Positions 1 through 4,889 of a DNA stretch of 5,309 nucleotides are shown one piece after another. The notes below the pieces were generated by a model that was not told the DNA's origin, made no database searches, and was given only the letters and a program-made list of their open reading frames with translations. This DNA is from Chloroflexota bacterium (lineage in GTDB: Bacteria; Chloroflexota; UBA11872). The first letter of the stretch is position 1. Each line of letters starts with the position of its first letter. Location: NCBI GenBank assembly GCA_028875175.1, contig JAPPFO010000199.1, positions 1 through 5,309 on the forward strand, read 5' to 3'. A program made the translations under genes and the position numbers.

Positions 1-359
1 ACGATGGGCATGGCGTCCACGGCGGTACTCCTCGTCAGGTAGCCATACGTCACCGGGGCGCTCCGCCAGCACGCTCCTGGCCCGTGGCTCGGAAGGTTCG
101 CGAACCGACCGCCCACGGTCCGTTGATTGTTTGTATCACCCCATATGTAACAGGCCAACTCATCCCAGGTGACGTTGCTGACAGAGTAAGGAATTTCAAG
201 GTGGATGCCACCGACTTAATCCCTGAATGCGCGCATCTAACTCTCCTGGAATTCGGGTTGCTTTGCTAATTCACACTAAGGGTCCATGTGAGCACGTTTA
301 TGGTGTACTTAAAGTCGGCTGAAGGTCAGGCTTCTTGCTGGTTATCTGCGTCAATTAGC
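1..359. other. Left-edge region without a confident gene; composition shift and one possibly broken minus-strand frame
   Basis: I cannot assign a gene here. Bases 1 to about 125 are GC-rich like the rest of the window. From about 126 onward the DNA is clearly lower in GC, and this continues into the 3' end of the nuclease gene. On the minus strand an AGGAG (complement of 243-247) sits 6 nt ahead of an ATG (236-234), but that frame meets TAA at codon 7 (218-216). Past the stop the same frame stays open to the window edge and contains plausible protein sequence such as EIPYSVSNVTWDELACYIW. Near the edge a second site, GAGGAG (complement of 28-33), lies 7 nt before a GTG (20-18) in that same frame. 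The region could be a decayed gene, a start downstream of the TAA, or chance open frames. A plus-strand frame (3-269) is also open, so openness alone proves little. Confidence 0.25.
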
Positions 360-953
360 TTATCGATACGGGGCGTGACAACCTCGATGAAGTGCCTGAT
401 AGGGTGTAAGCTGAACATATGTGATCAAGTCCTCACTTCGTGCCTTTTCGTTCAGCCAGAGAGCAGCAGACGTGACTTCGGGGGCGAATCGGTGGCTGGC
501 CAGAATAATGCGCTGATTGTTGTTGAGGGAGTTAAAGTCGTCGGCGTTTAGGGGTTGGAGGAGGCTGTCGGTGGCGTCGGTGTCCGATGTCTCGCTGTAT
601 TCGGCGAGCATGCGAATGATGTCGTCGGCTCTGGCGCGTCGGAGGTAGCTGGCGTATTTGATGGCTTGCCAGTGAGCGTCGGCACCGGAGTCGTCGCGCT
701 TTAGCTCGATGACCACGAGCTTCCCGTCGGCGTCCACGGCAAGGAGATCCAGCCGATCACTGACTTTGTCAAAGCCGCTGAACTCCTTGCCGATGATCAG
801 GAGGTCTTCGCCCAGGATCTCGGGGTTGGCGGCGACCCATTCCTGGATGTCGCGTCGCTCCTGGAAGCCCAGGCTGGCGAATTCGACCTCGGCGATCTTC
901 TCGGACTCGCGGTTCTCGGGGTTGATTCTGAATAGTTGGGGTTCGGCGCTCAT
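360..953 (-). CDS. PD-(D/E)XK nuclease, NucS/DUF91-like, probably truncated at its C-terminus
   Basis: Predicted 197-residue protein from ATG 953-951. I chose this start because a TCCT (961-964, AGGA on the coding strand) lies 7 nt upstream and the protein begins MSAEPQLFRI. Upstream in-frame starts give arginine/proline-rich sequence with no ribosome-binding site. Residues 66-86 carry the nuclease core: D69, then E83-x-K85 in KLVVIELKR, followed by a QxxxY-type motif at Q96-Y100 (QAIKY). N-terminal residues 32-56 (ERRDIQEWVAANPEILGEDL) and RIILASHRFAPEV near 148-160 also look like this family. These proteins are metal-dependent DNA endonucleases or restriction-like enzymes; the exact substrate cannot be read from the sequence. 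As I recall the family, members run well past 300 residues, whereas this one stops shortly after LTPYQ with an unrelated-looking tail (ALHRGCHAPYR), at the point where GC content falls. Loss of the C-terminal part by deletion or frameshift is likely. It lies downstream of and parallel to the SRAP gene, 219 nt away. Confidence 0.75.
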   Translation of the reverse strand: MSAEPQLFRINPENRESEKIAEVEFASLGFQERRDIQEWVAANPEILGEDLLIIGKEFSGFDKVSDRLDLLAVDADGKLVVIELKRDDSGADAHWQAIKYASYLRRARADDIIRMLAEYSETSDTDATDSLLQPLNADDFNSLNNNQRIILASHRFAPEVTSAALWLNEKARSEDLITYVQLTPYQALHRGCHAPYR

Positions 954-1172
954 GTGCTGTTCCTGCGTATCAGATCTCTGGGGCGCTCGTGGATCGACTG
1001 ACCCGGCACGAACCGGAGGGCGCATCTACTGCCATAGCGGAGAGGGAGCTTACGCGGAACGGTCTGAGGCTGCGAGTGGGTGGTGGGGGAAGCGGGGGCG
1101 GCGTTGCTCGGGCAGCGGGGCCCAGGTAGCAGCCACACGCCGCGCCTTGGCGTCAGGACGGCGGCTGGAGTC
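954..1172. other. Spacer between the SRAP and nuclease genes
   Basis: This 219-base stretch follows the SRAP stop and precedes the nuclease gene. No stem-loop with a T-run and no convincing -35/-10 pair is visible on the minus strand. Around 1035-1085 it contains GGAGAGGGAGCTTACGCGG followed by AACGGTCTGAGGCTGCGAG, which looks like a worn interspersed repeat rather than coding sequence. A long plus-strand open frame crosses the area but is arginine/serine/glycine-rich and matches no family I know. Confidence 0.4.
961..964 (-). promoter_or_regulatory. Ribosome-binding site deciding the nuclease start
   Basis: On the minus strand AGGA precedes ATG 953-951 by 7 nt (CAGGAACAGCACATG). It is short, but it is the only Shine-Dalgarno-like match near any candidate start of this gene. 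Confidence 0.5.
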
Positions 1173-1847
1173 TCAGAGCAGGGGCTCGGTGGCGGTGGAC
1201 TGAAGCAGGTGGGGGCCGTTGTTGCGGACGGAGTTGACGGCGGGGCTGACGGGATAGCCCATGAGGACATCGTCGGCGGCGGGTTGCAGAAGGGCGGCGA
1301 GCTCGGCTGGGTCTTCGTCGTCAGCGGACAGCCACTCGGTCCAGTCATCCGGCTCGAGGACGACGGGCATGCGGTTGTGGATGGTGGACATGTAGGCGTT
1401 GGGCGCGGTGGTGATGATGGTGAAGGTGGGGCCGAATTCGTCGTGCGTTTCCCAGAGGCCGGCGAAGGCCAGGGGAAAGCCATCGGACCGGTGGATGTTG
1501 TGCGGCTGGCGTTTGCCGCGGGGGCCAGTCCACTCGTAGAAACCGTCGGCCGGCACGAGGCAGCGGCGGCGGCGATAGGCGGCGCGGAAGGCGGGTTTGG
1601 ACGCGACGGTTTCGGCGCGGGCGTTGATGGTGCGGCGGCCGATGCGGGGGTCCTTGGCCCAGAAGGGGATGAGTCCCCAGCGCATGATTTCGAAGCGGCG
1701 GGGGGTGTCGAGCACGACGGGGGCCTGCTGGGTGGGGGCGACGTTGAAGTTGGGGAGCGGGAGGGTGACGGGGGGATCGGGCGGGGCGGTGCCGAAGTAC
1801 TCGGCCAGGGCCTCGGGGCTGGAGCGGAGGTTGTAGCGGGCGCACAT
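1173..1847 (-). CDS. yedK: SOS response-associated peptidase (SRAP) family protein, YedK/HMCES type
   Basis: Predicted 224-residue protein, the usual length for bacterial YedK. The start is fixed by chemistry. In this family Cys2 becomes the N-terminal nucleophile after Met removal, and only ATG 1847-1845 gives Met-Cys (MCARYNLRS). The longer frame from 1880 would bury the cysteine. Catalytic and binding residues fall where expected: Cys2, N35 in NFNVAPTQ, N75 in RRTINARAE, E105 in PADGFYEW, and H157 in IHNRMPVVL. Members bind single-stranded DNA and form a thiazolidine crosslink with abasic sites, shielding them from breakage and error-prone bypass; the reaction is known from E. coli YedK and human HMCES. 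The gene is divergent from the imuA-imuB-dnaE2 operon across a 77-base spacer, which fits a shared damage-response role. No clear Shine-Dalgarno sequence precedes the ATG. The last ~15 residues are not conserved in any way I can recognise. Confidence 0.96.
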   Translation of the reverse strand: MCARYNLRSSPEALAEYFGTAPPDPPVTLPLPNFNVAPTQQAPVVLDTPRRFEIMRWGLIPFWAKDPRIGRRTINARAETVASKPAFRAAYRRRRCLVPADGFYEWTGPRGKRQPHNIHRSDGFPLAFAGLWETHDEFGPTFTIITTAPNAYMSTIHNRMPVVLEPDDWTEWLSADDEDPAELAALLQPAADDVLMGYPVSPAVNSVRNNGPHLLQSTATEPLL

Positions 1848-1924
1848 GGGATGTGATGGAAGAGGTGCCGACGGAGCCATCGTGCCACGGAGGCTTGCCG
1901 AGTGTTCGCTTTTTGTCTGGTATC
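1848..1924. promoter_or_regulatory. Divergent intergenic region serving SRAP and the mutasome operon
   Basis: These 77 bases must hold the promoters of both divergent transcription units unless the operon is read from further away. A TATCAT (1921-1926) preceded by TGG could be an extended -10 for imuA, but it overlaps the ATG at 1925 and the nearest -35-like TTGCCG (1895-1900) is 20 bases away, which is too far. There is no GAAC-N4-GTTC LexA-type palindrome; a lone GTTC is present at 1904-1907. The way this operon is regulated therefore cannot be read from the sequence. Confidence 0.4.
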
Positions 1925-2791
1925 ATGGGGTCCCGTATTGCCCAGGGTGTTCCGCTGGCTCTTTCCGACACCGAGCGGCCCGCCGCGTTGCGGACGGCCG
2001 TGCATGAAATTGAACGGCGCTGGGGGTTGCATGCCGCGGGGCGGTTGTTTGGGGTCAGTCCGCGGGAGGCCGGGTTTTCGACCGGGATCGAGGCGCTGGA
2101 CCAGGCGACCGGGTTCGATGGGGTCCCGCGGGGGCGCCTGAGCGAACTGACCGGCCCGTCGGGCGGCGGGGCGCTGACGCTGGGGTGGCGGGTGCTGGGC
2201 GCCGCGCTGGAGGGTGGCGGGCTGGCGGCGTACGTGGATCTGCCGGGGACGTTTGCGCCGACGGCTGGTGTGGCGATGGACCTAGATTTGTCGCGGCTGG
2301 TGGTGGTGCGGCCGCCGGACGCGGAGACGGCGTTGCAGGCGACCGCGACGTTGCTGCGGAGCGATGCCTTCGAGGCGGTGCTGCTGGATCTTGAGTCGGC
2401 GCGGCCGCGTGGCAACCGGTGGTCGCAACTGGCGGATTTGGCGGGACGGGGATCGGCCGGCCTGGTGGCGGTGACGGCGGCCGGGAGTTCGCGGGTTGCG
2501 GGGCTGCCGTACCTAGCCTCGCTGCGGCTGGGGGTGGCGTGCCGGGGGTGGCACTGGCAGCGCAGCCGCCTGACGCAGATCCCGATGGGGTTGACGCTGG
2601 AGGTTCGGGTGCTGAAGTCGCGCAGCAACACGGGGGTGCAGCACCTGGTGATCGATTGTCCGTTTGCGAGGAGGTCCGGTGGACCGCAAGACGTTGTGCC
2701 TGTGGATTCCGCGTTTCCGAACCACGGTGGAGGCGCAGAGGCAGCCGTCGTGGTCGGGGCAGCCGCTGGCGATCTACGCGCGGCAAGCTAA
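1925..2791 (+). CDS. imuA: ImuA, RecA-like accessory protein of the error-prone mutasome
   Basis: Predicted 288 residues from ATG 1925. An earlier GTG/ATG pair (1853/1856) is possible but adds unconserved sequence and lies next to the SRAP start. Features in order: an N-terminal helix (AVHEIERRWGLHAAGRLFG); a family-typical lead-in, STGIEALDQATGFDGVPRG; then a P-loop position reading GPSGGGALTL (about residues 77-86), which lacks the Lys-Thr/Ser of a working Walker A; and a Walker B-like AVLLDL near 151-156. A C-terminal strand-rich part follows (LRLGVACRGWHWQRSRL, LTLEVRVLKSR). ImuA-type proteins (SulA/RecA-fold, ImuA' in mycobacteria) are thought to bridge RecA, ImuB and DnaE2 during translesion synthesis. 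Degenerate P-loops fit a structural rather than ATPase role. The last ~38 codons (2679-2791) overlap imuB and read as a low-complexity tail. No good Shine-Dalgarno sequence lies before 1925. Confidence 0.85.
   Translation: MGSRIAQGVPLALSDTERPAALRTAVHEIERRWGLHAAGRLFGVSPREAGFSTGIEALDQATGFDGVPRGRLSELTGPSGGGALTLGWRVLGAALEGGGLAAYVDLPGTFAPTAGVAMDLDLSRLVVVRPPDAETALQATATLLRSDAFEAVLLDLESARPRGNRWSQLADLAGRGSAGLVAVTAAGSSRVAGLPYLASLRLGVACRGWHWQRSRLTQIPMGLTLEVRVLKSRSNTGVQHLVIDCPFARRSGGPQDVVPVDSAFPNHGGGAEAAVVVGAAAGDLRAAS
2668..2675 (+). promoter_or_regulatory. Strong ribosome-binding site for imuB inside imuA
   Basis: GAGGAGGT is an essentially perfect Shine-Dalgarno match, with the AGGAGG core ending 4 nt before GTG 2679. 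It decides the imuB start: the upstream TTG at 2664 would place the site inside the coding sequence. It lies within the 3' part of imuA, so imuB translation is probably coupled to ribosomes finishing imuA. Confidence 0.8.
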
Positions 2792-4889
2792 CCAGCGGCG
2801 GCTGATCGAGGTTTCCGCGGCGGCCGAAGCCGCGGGGTTGCGGCTGGGGATGGCCGTGAAGGAGGCGGCGCAGCGTTGCCCGCAGGGGATCTATGTTCCA
2901 GACGATCCGCCGCGTTACGCCCAGGCGTTCGAGGCGGTGCTGGACGTGCTGGACCGGTTTTCGCCGGTGGTGGAGGACGCCGGGGTGGGGCTGGCGTTTG
3001 CGGACGGGGCGGGGCTGGAGCCGCTGTACGGCCCGGACACGGCGCTGGGGACGCGGGTGCGCCGGGAGGTGGAAGCGGCGACGGGGCAGGCGGCCCAGGT
3101 TGGACTGGCGGCGGGACGGCTGGCGGCGGAGGTGGCGGCGCGGACGGCGGGGGATGAAGGCGTGGCGGTGGTTTCCGGGGAGGATCGGGCGTACCTGGCA
3201 AGCCACCCGGTCGACCGGCTGCCGCTGGATGCGCGGGCGCTGGGGCACCTGCGGATGCTGGGGATCGGCACGATCGGAGCGTTTGCCGAACTGCCGGCGA
3301 ACGCGGTGCGGACCCGGTATGGGGTGGAGGGGGCGCGGGCGCGACGGCTGGCGCGGGGGGAGGACCCGCAACCGCTGAAAGGGCGGCCACGGCCGATCGT
3401 GCTGGATGAGGCGATCGACTTTGAGTGGGAAGAGCACAACGTGGACCGGCTGACGTTCGCGCTGCAGGCGCTGGCGCAGCGGCTGGCCGCGCGGCTGGCC
3501 AGGCGGGGGCTGATGGCGCAGCAGGTGGGGAGCCGGATCGAGCGGGCGGACGGGACGGTGCAGCGGTTCGCGCTCGACCTGCCCGAGGCGTCCGGCAGCG
3601 CGGCCACCTTGCGGGACGCGGCCCGGTGGCGGTTGGAGGCGTGGGCCGAGGACGTGCAGAGAGACTTTTGCGTAACCCGAGGGGTGGGTGCCCGGAAGAC
3701 CCCTCACCGATTTCCGCCGGGGACGGCGGAACCCCGGATCGAGTCCGGGGCAGGTTCTGCCTCTCCCCCAGGAGGAGATCTTTGCGTAACCCGAGGTTGG
3801 GTGCCCGGAAGACCCCTCACCGGTTTCGGCCGAAGACGCCCGAACCTGCCTCTCCCCTTGGAGAGGGTGAAGATCCGCCGCATCTTCGAGGACGAGGCTA
3901 GTTCTGCAAAGGTCTCAGGAGAGGGTAAAGACCGGCGTCCCCTTGAACAGATTGACACCGAACACCGTTGCTTTCCCCGGGGAGGGGGTGAGAGCGGCCG
4001 CGCATTCGAGGAACCGGGGCGTTCGGTAAAGGTCTGCCAGGGCGAGTCTGCGGTGCAGGAGATTCCGTTGCAGCGGCCCGGGGTGGTGCGTATTGGGCTG
4101 GGGGTGCAGCAGCTGGTGCCAGGGGCGGGGACGCAGCGGTCGCTGCTGGGGAACCGGTCGGAGCGGGTGGCGCGGGCGAACCATGCGATCAGCCGGCTGC
4201 GGGCGCAACTGGGCGACGAGGCAGTGTTTCGGATGGAGGTGTGCCCGGAGGCGTGGACGCTGGAGAGGGCGGCTCGGCGGGTTGACGCCTATGTGGAGGC
4301 GGGCGCCCAGGGAGACCTTTGGGAAACCCAAGGCTGGTTGCCCGGAAGACCCTCATCCCAACCCTCTCCCACGGGAGACCTTGGCGTAACCCGAGGGCGG
4401 GTGCCCGGAAGACCCCTCACCGATTTCCGGCGAAGACGCCGGAATCTGCCTCTCCCCCAGGAGAGGGTAAAGACCGGCGTCCCCTTGAACAGATTGACAC
4501 CGAACACCGTTGCTTCCCTCCCGGGTGGGAGTAAGAGCGTCCGCGAATCAGAGGGCCAAGGGAGTCTCGCAAAGGTCTCCAAGGGCGATAGGCCAGGGGT
4601 TTGTCCGGCGTGGCTGGCGGGGTTGGCGGGGGCGCGGGGGGTTACGCGGCTTTTTACGCCGCCGCGGGCGGTGCGGATCGGCAGGATCGACGGGGAGAGC
4701 CGGGTGACGCTGGATGGGGTAACCCGGACGGTCGTCGCTCGTTATGGGCCGCGGCGGGTGCAGACGGAGTGGTGGGGGAAGCCGGTGGACCGCGACTACC
4801 TGCAGGTGCGGCTGGACGACGGGCGCGGGCTGGTGCTTTACCGCGAGCGCGCCCAGTCGGACTGGTTTGCCCAGGGGGCGCTGGATTGA
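2679..4889 (+). CDS. imuB: ImuB, catalytically dead Y-family polymerase homologue, enlarged by two in-frame repeat insertions
   Basis: Predicted 736 residues from GTG 2679; ImuB proteins are usually about 500-550. Recognisable parts: an N-terminal palm beginning KTLCLWIPRF, where active Y-family enzymes carry a catalytic Asp; VEDAGVGLAFADGAGLEPLYG (about 98-118) replacing the SIDE-type motif; GLAAGRLAAEVAA (142-154); helix-hairpin-helix thumb VDRLPLDARALGHLRMLGIG (178-197); and a little finger at about 240-326. The core resumes after the first insertion at EIPLQRPGVVRIGLG (461-475). QRSLL (486-490) is a candidate beta-clamp-binding motif. A C-terminal domain with TEWWGKPVDRDY (696-707) and LDDGRGLVLYR resembles the ImuB-associated DUF6504-type domain. 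Residues about 328-460 and 543-636 are arginine/proline/glycine-rich peptide from palindromic repeats; without them the length returns to about 509. Loss of both acidic motifs agrees with ImuB acting as a clamp-binding scaffold for DnaE2 rather than as a polymerase. Whether the enlarged protein works is unknown, but the reading frame is intact through all inserted DNA. Confidence 0.92.
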   Translation: MDRKTLCLWIPRFRTTVEAQRQPSWSGQPLAIYARQANQRRLIEVSAAAEAAGLRLGMAVKEAAQRCPQGIYVPDDPPRYAQAFEAVLDVLDRFSPVVEDAGVGLAFADGAGLEPLYGPDTALGTRVRREVEAATGQAAQVGLAAGRLAAEVAARTAGDEGVAVVSGEDRAYLASHPVDRLPLDARALGHLRMLGIGTIGAFAELPANAVRTRYGVEGARARRLARGEDPQPLKGRPRPIVLDEAIDFEWEEHNVDRLTFALQALAQRLAARLARRGLMAQQVGSRIERADGTVQRFALDLPEASGSAATLRDAARWRLEAWAEDVQRDFCVTRGVGARKTPHRFPPGTAEPRIESGAGSASPPGGDLCVTRGWVPGRPLTGFGRRRPNLPLPLERVKIRRIFEDEASSAKVSGEGKDRRPLEQIDTEHRCFPRGGGESGRAFEEPGRSVKVCQGESAVQEIPLQRPGVVRIGLGVQQLVPGAGTQRSLLGNRSERVARANHAISRLRAQLGDEAVFRMEVCPEAWTLERAARRVDAYVEAGAQGDLWETQGWLPGRPSSQPSPTGDLGVTRGRVPGRPLTDFRRRRRNLPLPQERVKTGVPLNRLTPNTVASLPGGSKSVRESEGQGSLAKVSKGDRPGVCPAWLAGLAGARGVTRLFTPPRAVRIGRIDGESRVTLDGVTRTVVARYGPRRVQTEWWGKPVDRDYLQVRLDDGRGLVLYRERAQSDWFAQGALD
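3732..3755 (+). repeat. Small extra hairpin module within insertion 1
   Basis: CCCCGGA-TCGAG-TCCGGGG is a perfect 7-bp stem (3732-3750), followed by CAGGT. The equivalent point in insertion 2 (after 4444) passes straight from GGAA to TCTGCC, so these 24 bases (8 codons) are an extra module inside the outer element. It keeps the local frame. Confidence 0.6.
3775..3916 (+). repeat. Nested 142-bp MITE-like palindromic element with 5-bp direct repeats
   Basis: The ends GAGATCTTTGC (3775-3785) and GCAAAGGTCTC (3906-3916) are inverted repeats with one mismatch. Both sides carry AGGAG (3770-3774 and 3917-3921). Removing the element and one AGGAG joins DNA that is identical over 71 bp to 4445-4515 in insertion 2, so this is a late insertion into the central hairpin of another copy of the same family. 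The net gain is 147 bp (49 codons). Inside is the central stem CCTCTCC/GGAGAGG (3849-3855/3860-3866, loop CCTT). There is no room for a transposase, so it would have been moved by proteins encoded elsewhere. Confidence 0.85.
4425..4444 (+). repeat. Perfect stem-loop in the left arm of insertion 2
   Basis: TTCCGGCG pairs with CGCCGGAA around the loop AAGA. The matching stem in insertion 1 (3712-3731) reads TTCCGCCG/CGGCGGAA. The sixth base and its partner have both changed (G-C to C-G), so pairing is kept while the sequence differs. Confidence 0.7.
4449..4466 (+). repeat. Central stem-loop of the repeat family
   Basis: CCTCTCC pairs with GGAGAGG around the loop CCCA. The nested element has the same stem with the loop CCTT (3849-3866). 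This hairpin is also the spot where the nested copy inserted in insertion 1. It is not followed by a T-run, so it does not look like an intrinsic terminator, which agrees with transcription continuing into dnaE2. Confidence 0.65.
4873..4878 (+). promoter_or_regulatory. Ribosome-binding site for dnaE2
   Basis: AGGGGG lies 7 nt before TTG 4886, inside the last codons of imuB. With the TTGA stop-start overlap it supports the choice of a TTG start and translational coupling. Confidence 0.6.

Larger units (their letters stand above)
3660..4052 (+). repeat. Composite palindromic element, insertion 1 in imuB (outer copy plus nested copy)
   Basis: Left end GAGACTTTTGCG (3661) and right end GGTAAAGGTCT (4025-4035) form an imperfect terminal inverted repeat, shared with insertion 2. 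GTGCAG occurs on both sides (3654-3659 and 4053-4058). Taking that pair as a target duplication gives a net insertion of 399 bp, exactly 133 codons, and removing it joins AEDVQ to EIPLQRPGVVRIGLG as smooth ImuB sequence. An alternative pair, CGAG (3647-3650/4043-4046), gives 396 bp, also a multiple of three, so the exact boundaries are uncertain. Inside are stem TTCCGCCG/CGGCGGAA (3712-3731), an extra hairpin (3732-3750), a complete nested copy (3775-3916), and a right arm carrying a second GC-rich palindrome near 3973-3990. Confidence 0.85.
4306..4582 (+). repeat. Composite palindromic element, insertion 2 in imuB
   Basis: It starts with a truncated left arm (GGGAGACCTTTGGGAAACCC from about 4310, through CTCTCCCACG at 4372). 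A second left end, GGAGACCTTGGCGTAACCC at about 4374, then leads into a full long-form copy ending GCAAAGGTCTCC (4569-4580). GGGCG occurs on both sides (4301-4305 and 4583-4587), giving a net 282 bp, 94 codons, if it is the target duplication. That would join EAG to DRPGVCPAWLAGL. A second left end set in the central hairpin of a partial copy mirrors the nesting in insertion 1, but here the right half of the outer copy is missing. Boundaries remain approximate because GGGCGA follows the right end in both insertions and may belong to the element. Confidence 0.75.

Noticed and set aside
1080..1856. Long plus-strand open frame opposite the SRAP gene
   Set aside because: It is glycine/valine/alanine-rich and antisense to a gene with clear catalytic motifs: a shadow frame of GC-rich coding DNA. 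The long minus-strand frames opposite imuA and imuB are rejected for the same reason.
1848..1880. Upstream start for the SRAP gene at 1880
   Set aside because: It would place 11 residues before Met-Cys, and the family needs Cys2 at the mature N-terminus.
1848..1924. LexA-type SOS box between SRAP and imuA
   Set aside because: Only a lone GTTC (1904-1907) is present; there is no GAAC four bases before it and no other convincing palindrome.
1921..1926. TATCAT as an imuA -10 box
   Set aside because: It overlaps the chosen ATG, and the best -35-like hexamer is 20 bases away. It would need a downstream start with no ribosome-binding site.
4449..4466. Intrinsic terminator inside imuB
   Set aside because: The stem-loop is not followed by a T-run, and the downstream dnaE2 is translationally coupled to imuB.
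3661..4580. CRISPR array
   Set aside because: There are only a few diverged palindromic copies, nested rather than evenly spaced, with no spacers and no cas genes, and they lie inside a coding frame.
3660..4582. Intein or self-splicing intron in imuB
   Set aside because: The inserted segments are short, repetitive and palindromic. They lack intein end residues (Cys/Ser start, His-Asn end) and intron core features, and they match each other as an interspersed repeat.
4306..4597. CCAGG (4307-4311/4593-4597) as the target duplication of insertion 2
   Set aside because: It implies a 286-bp gain, which would shift the frame. GGGCG gives 282 bp and leaves the downstream ImuB sequence in frame.
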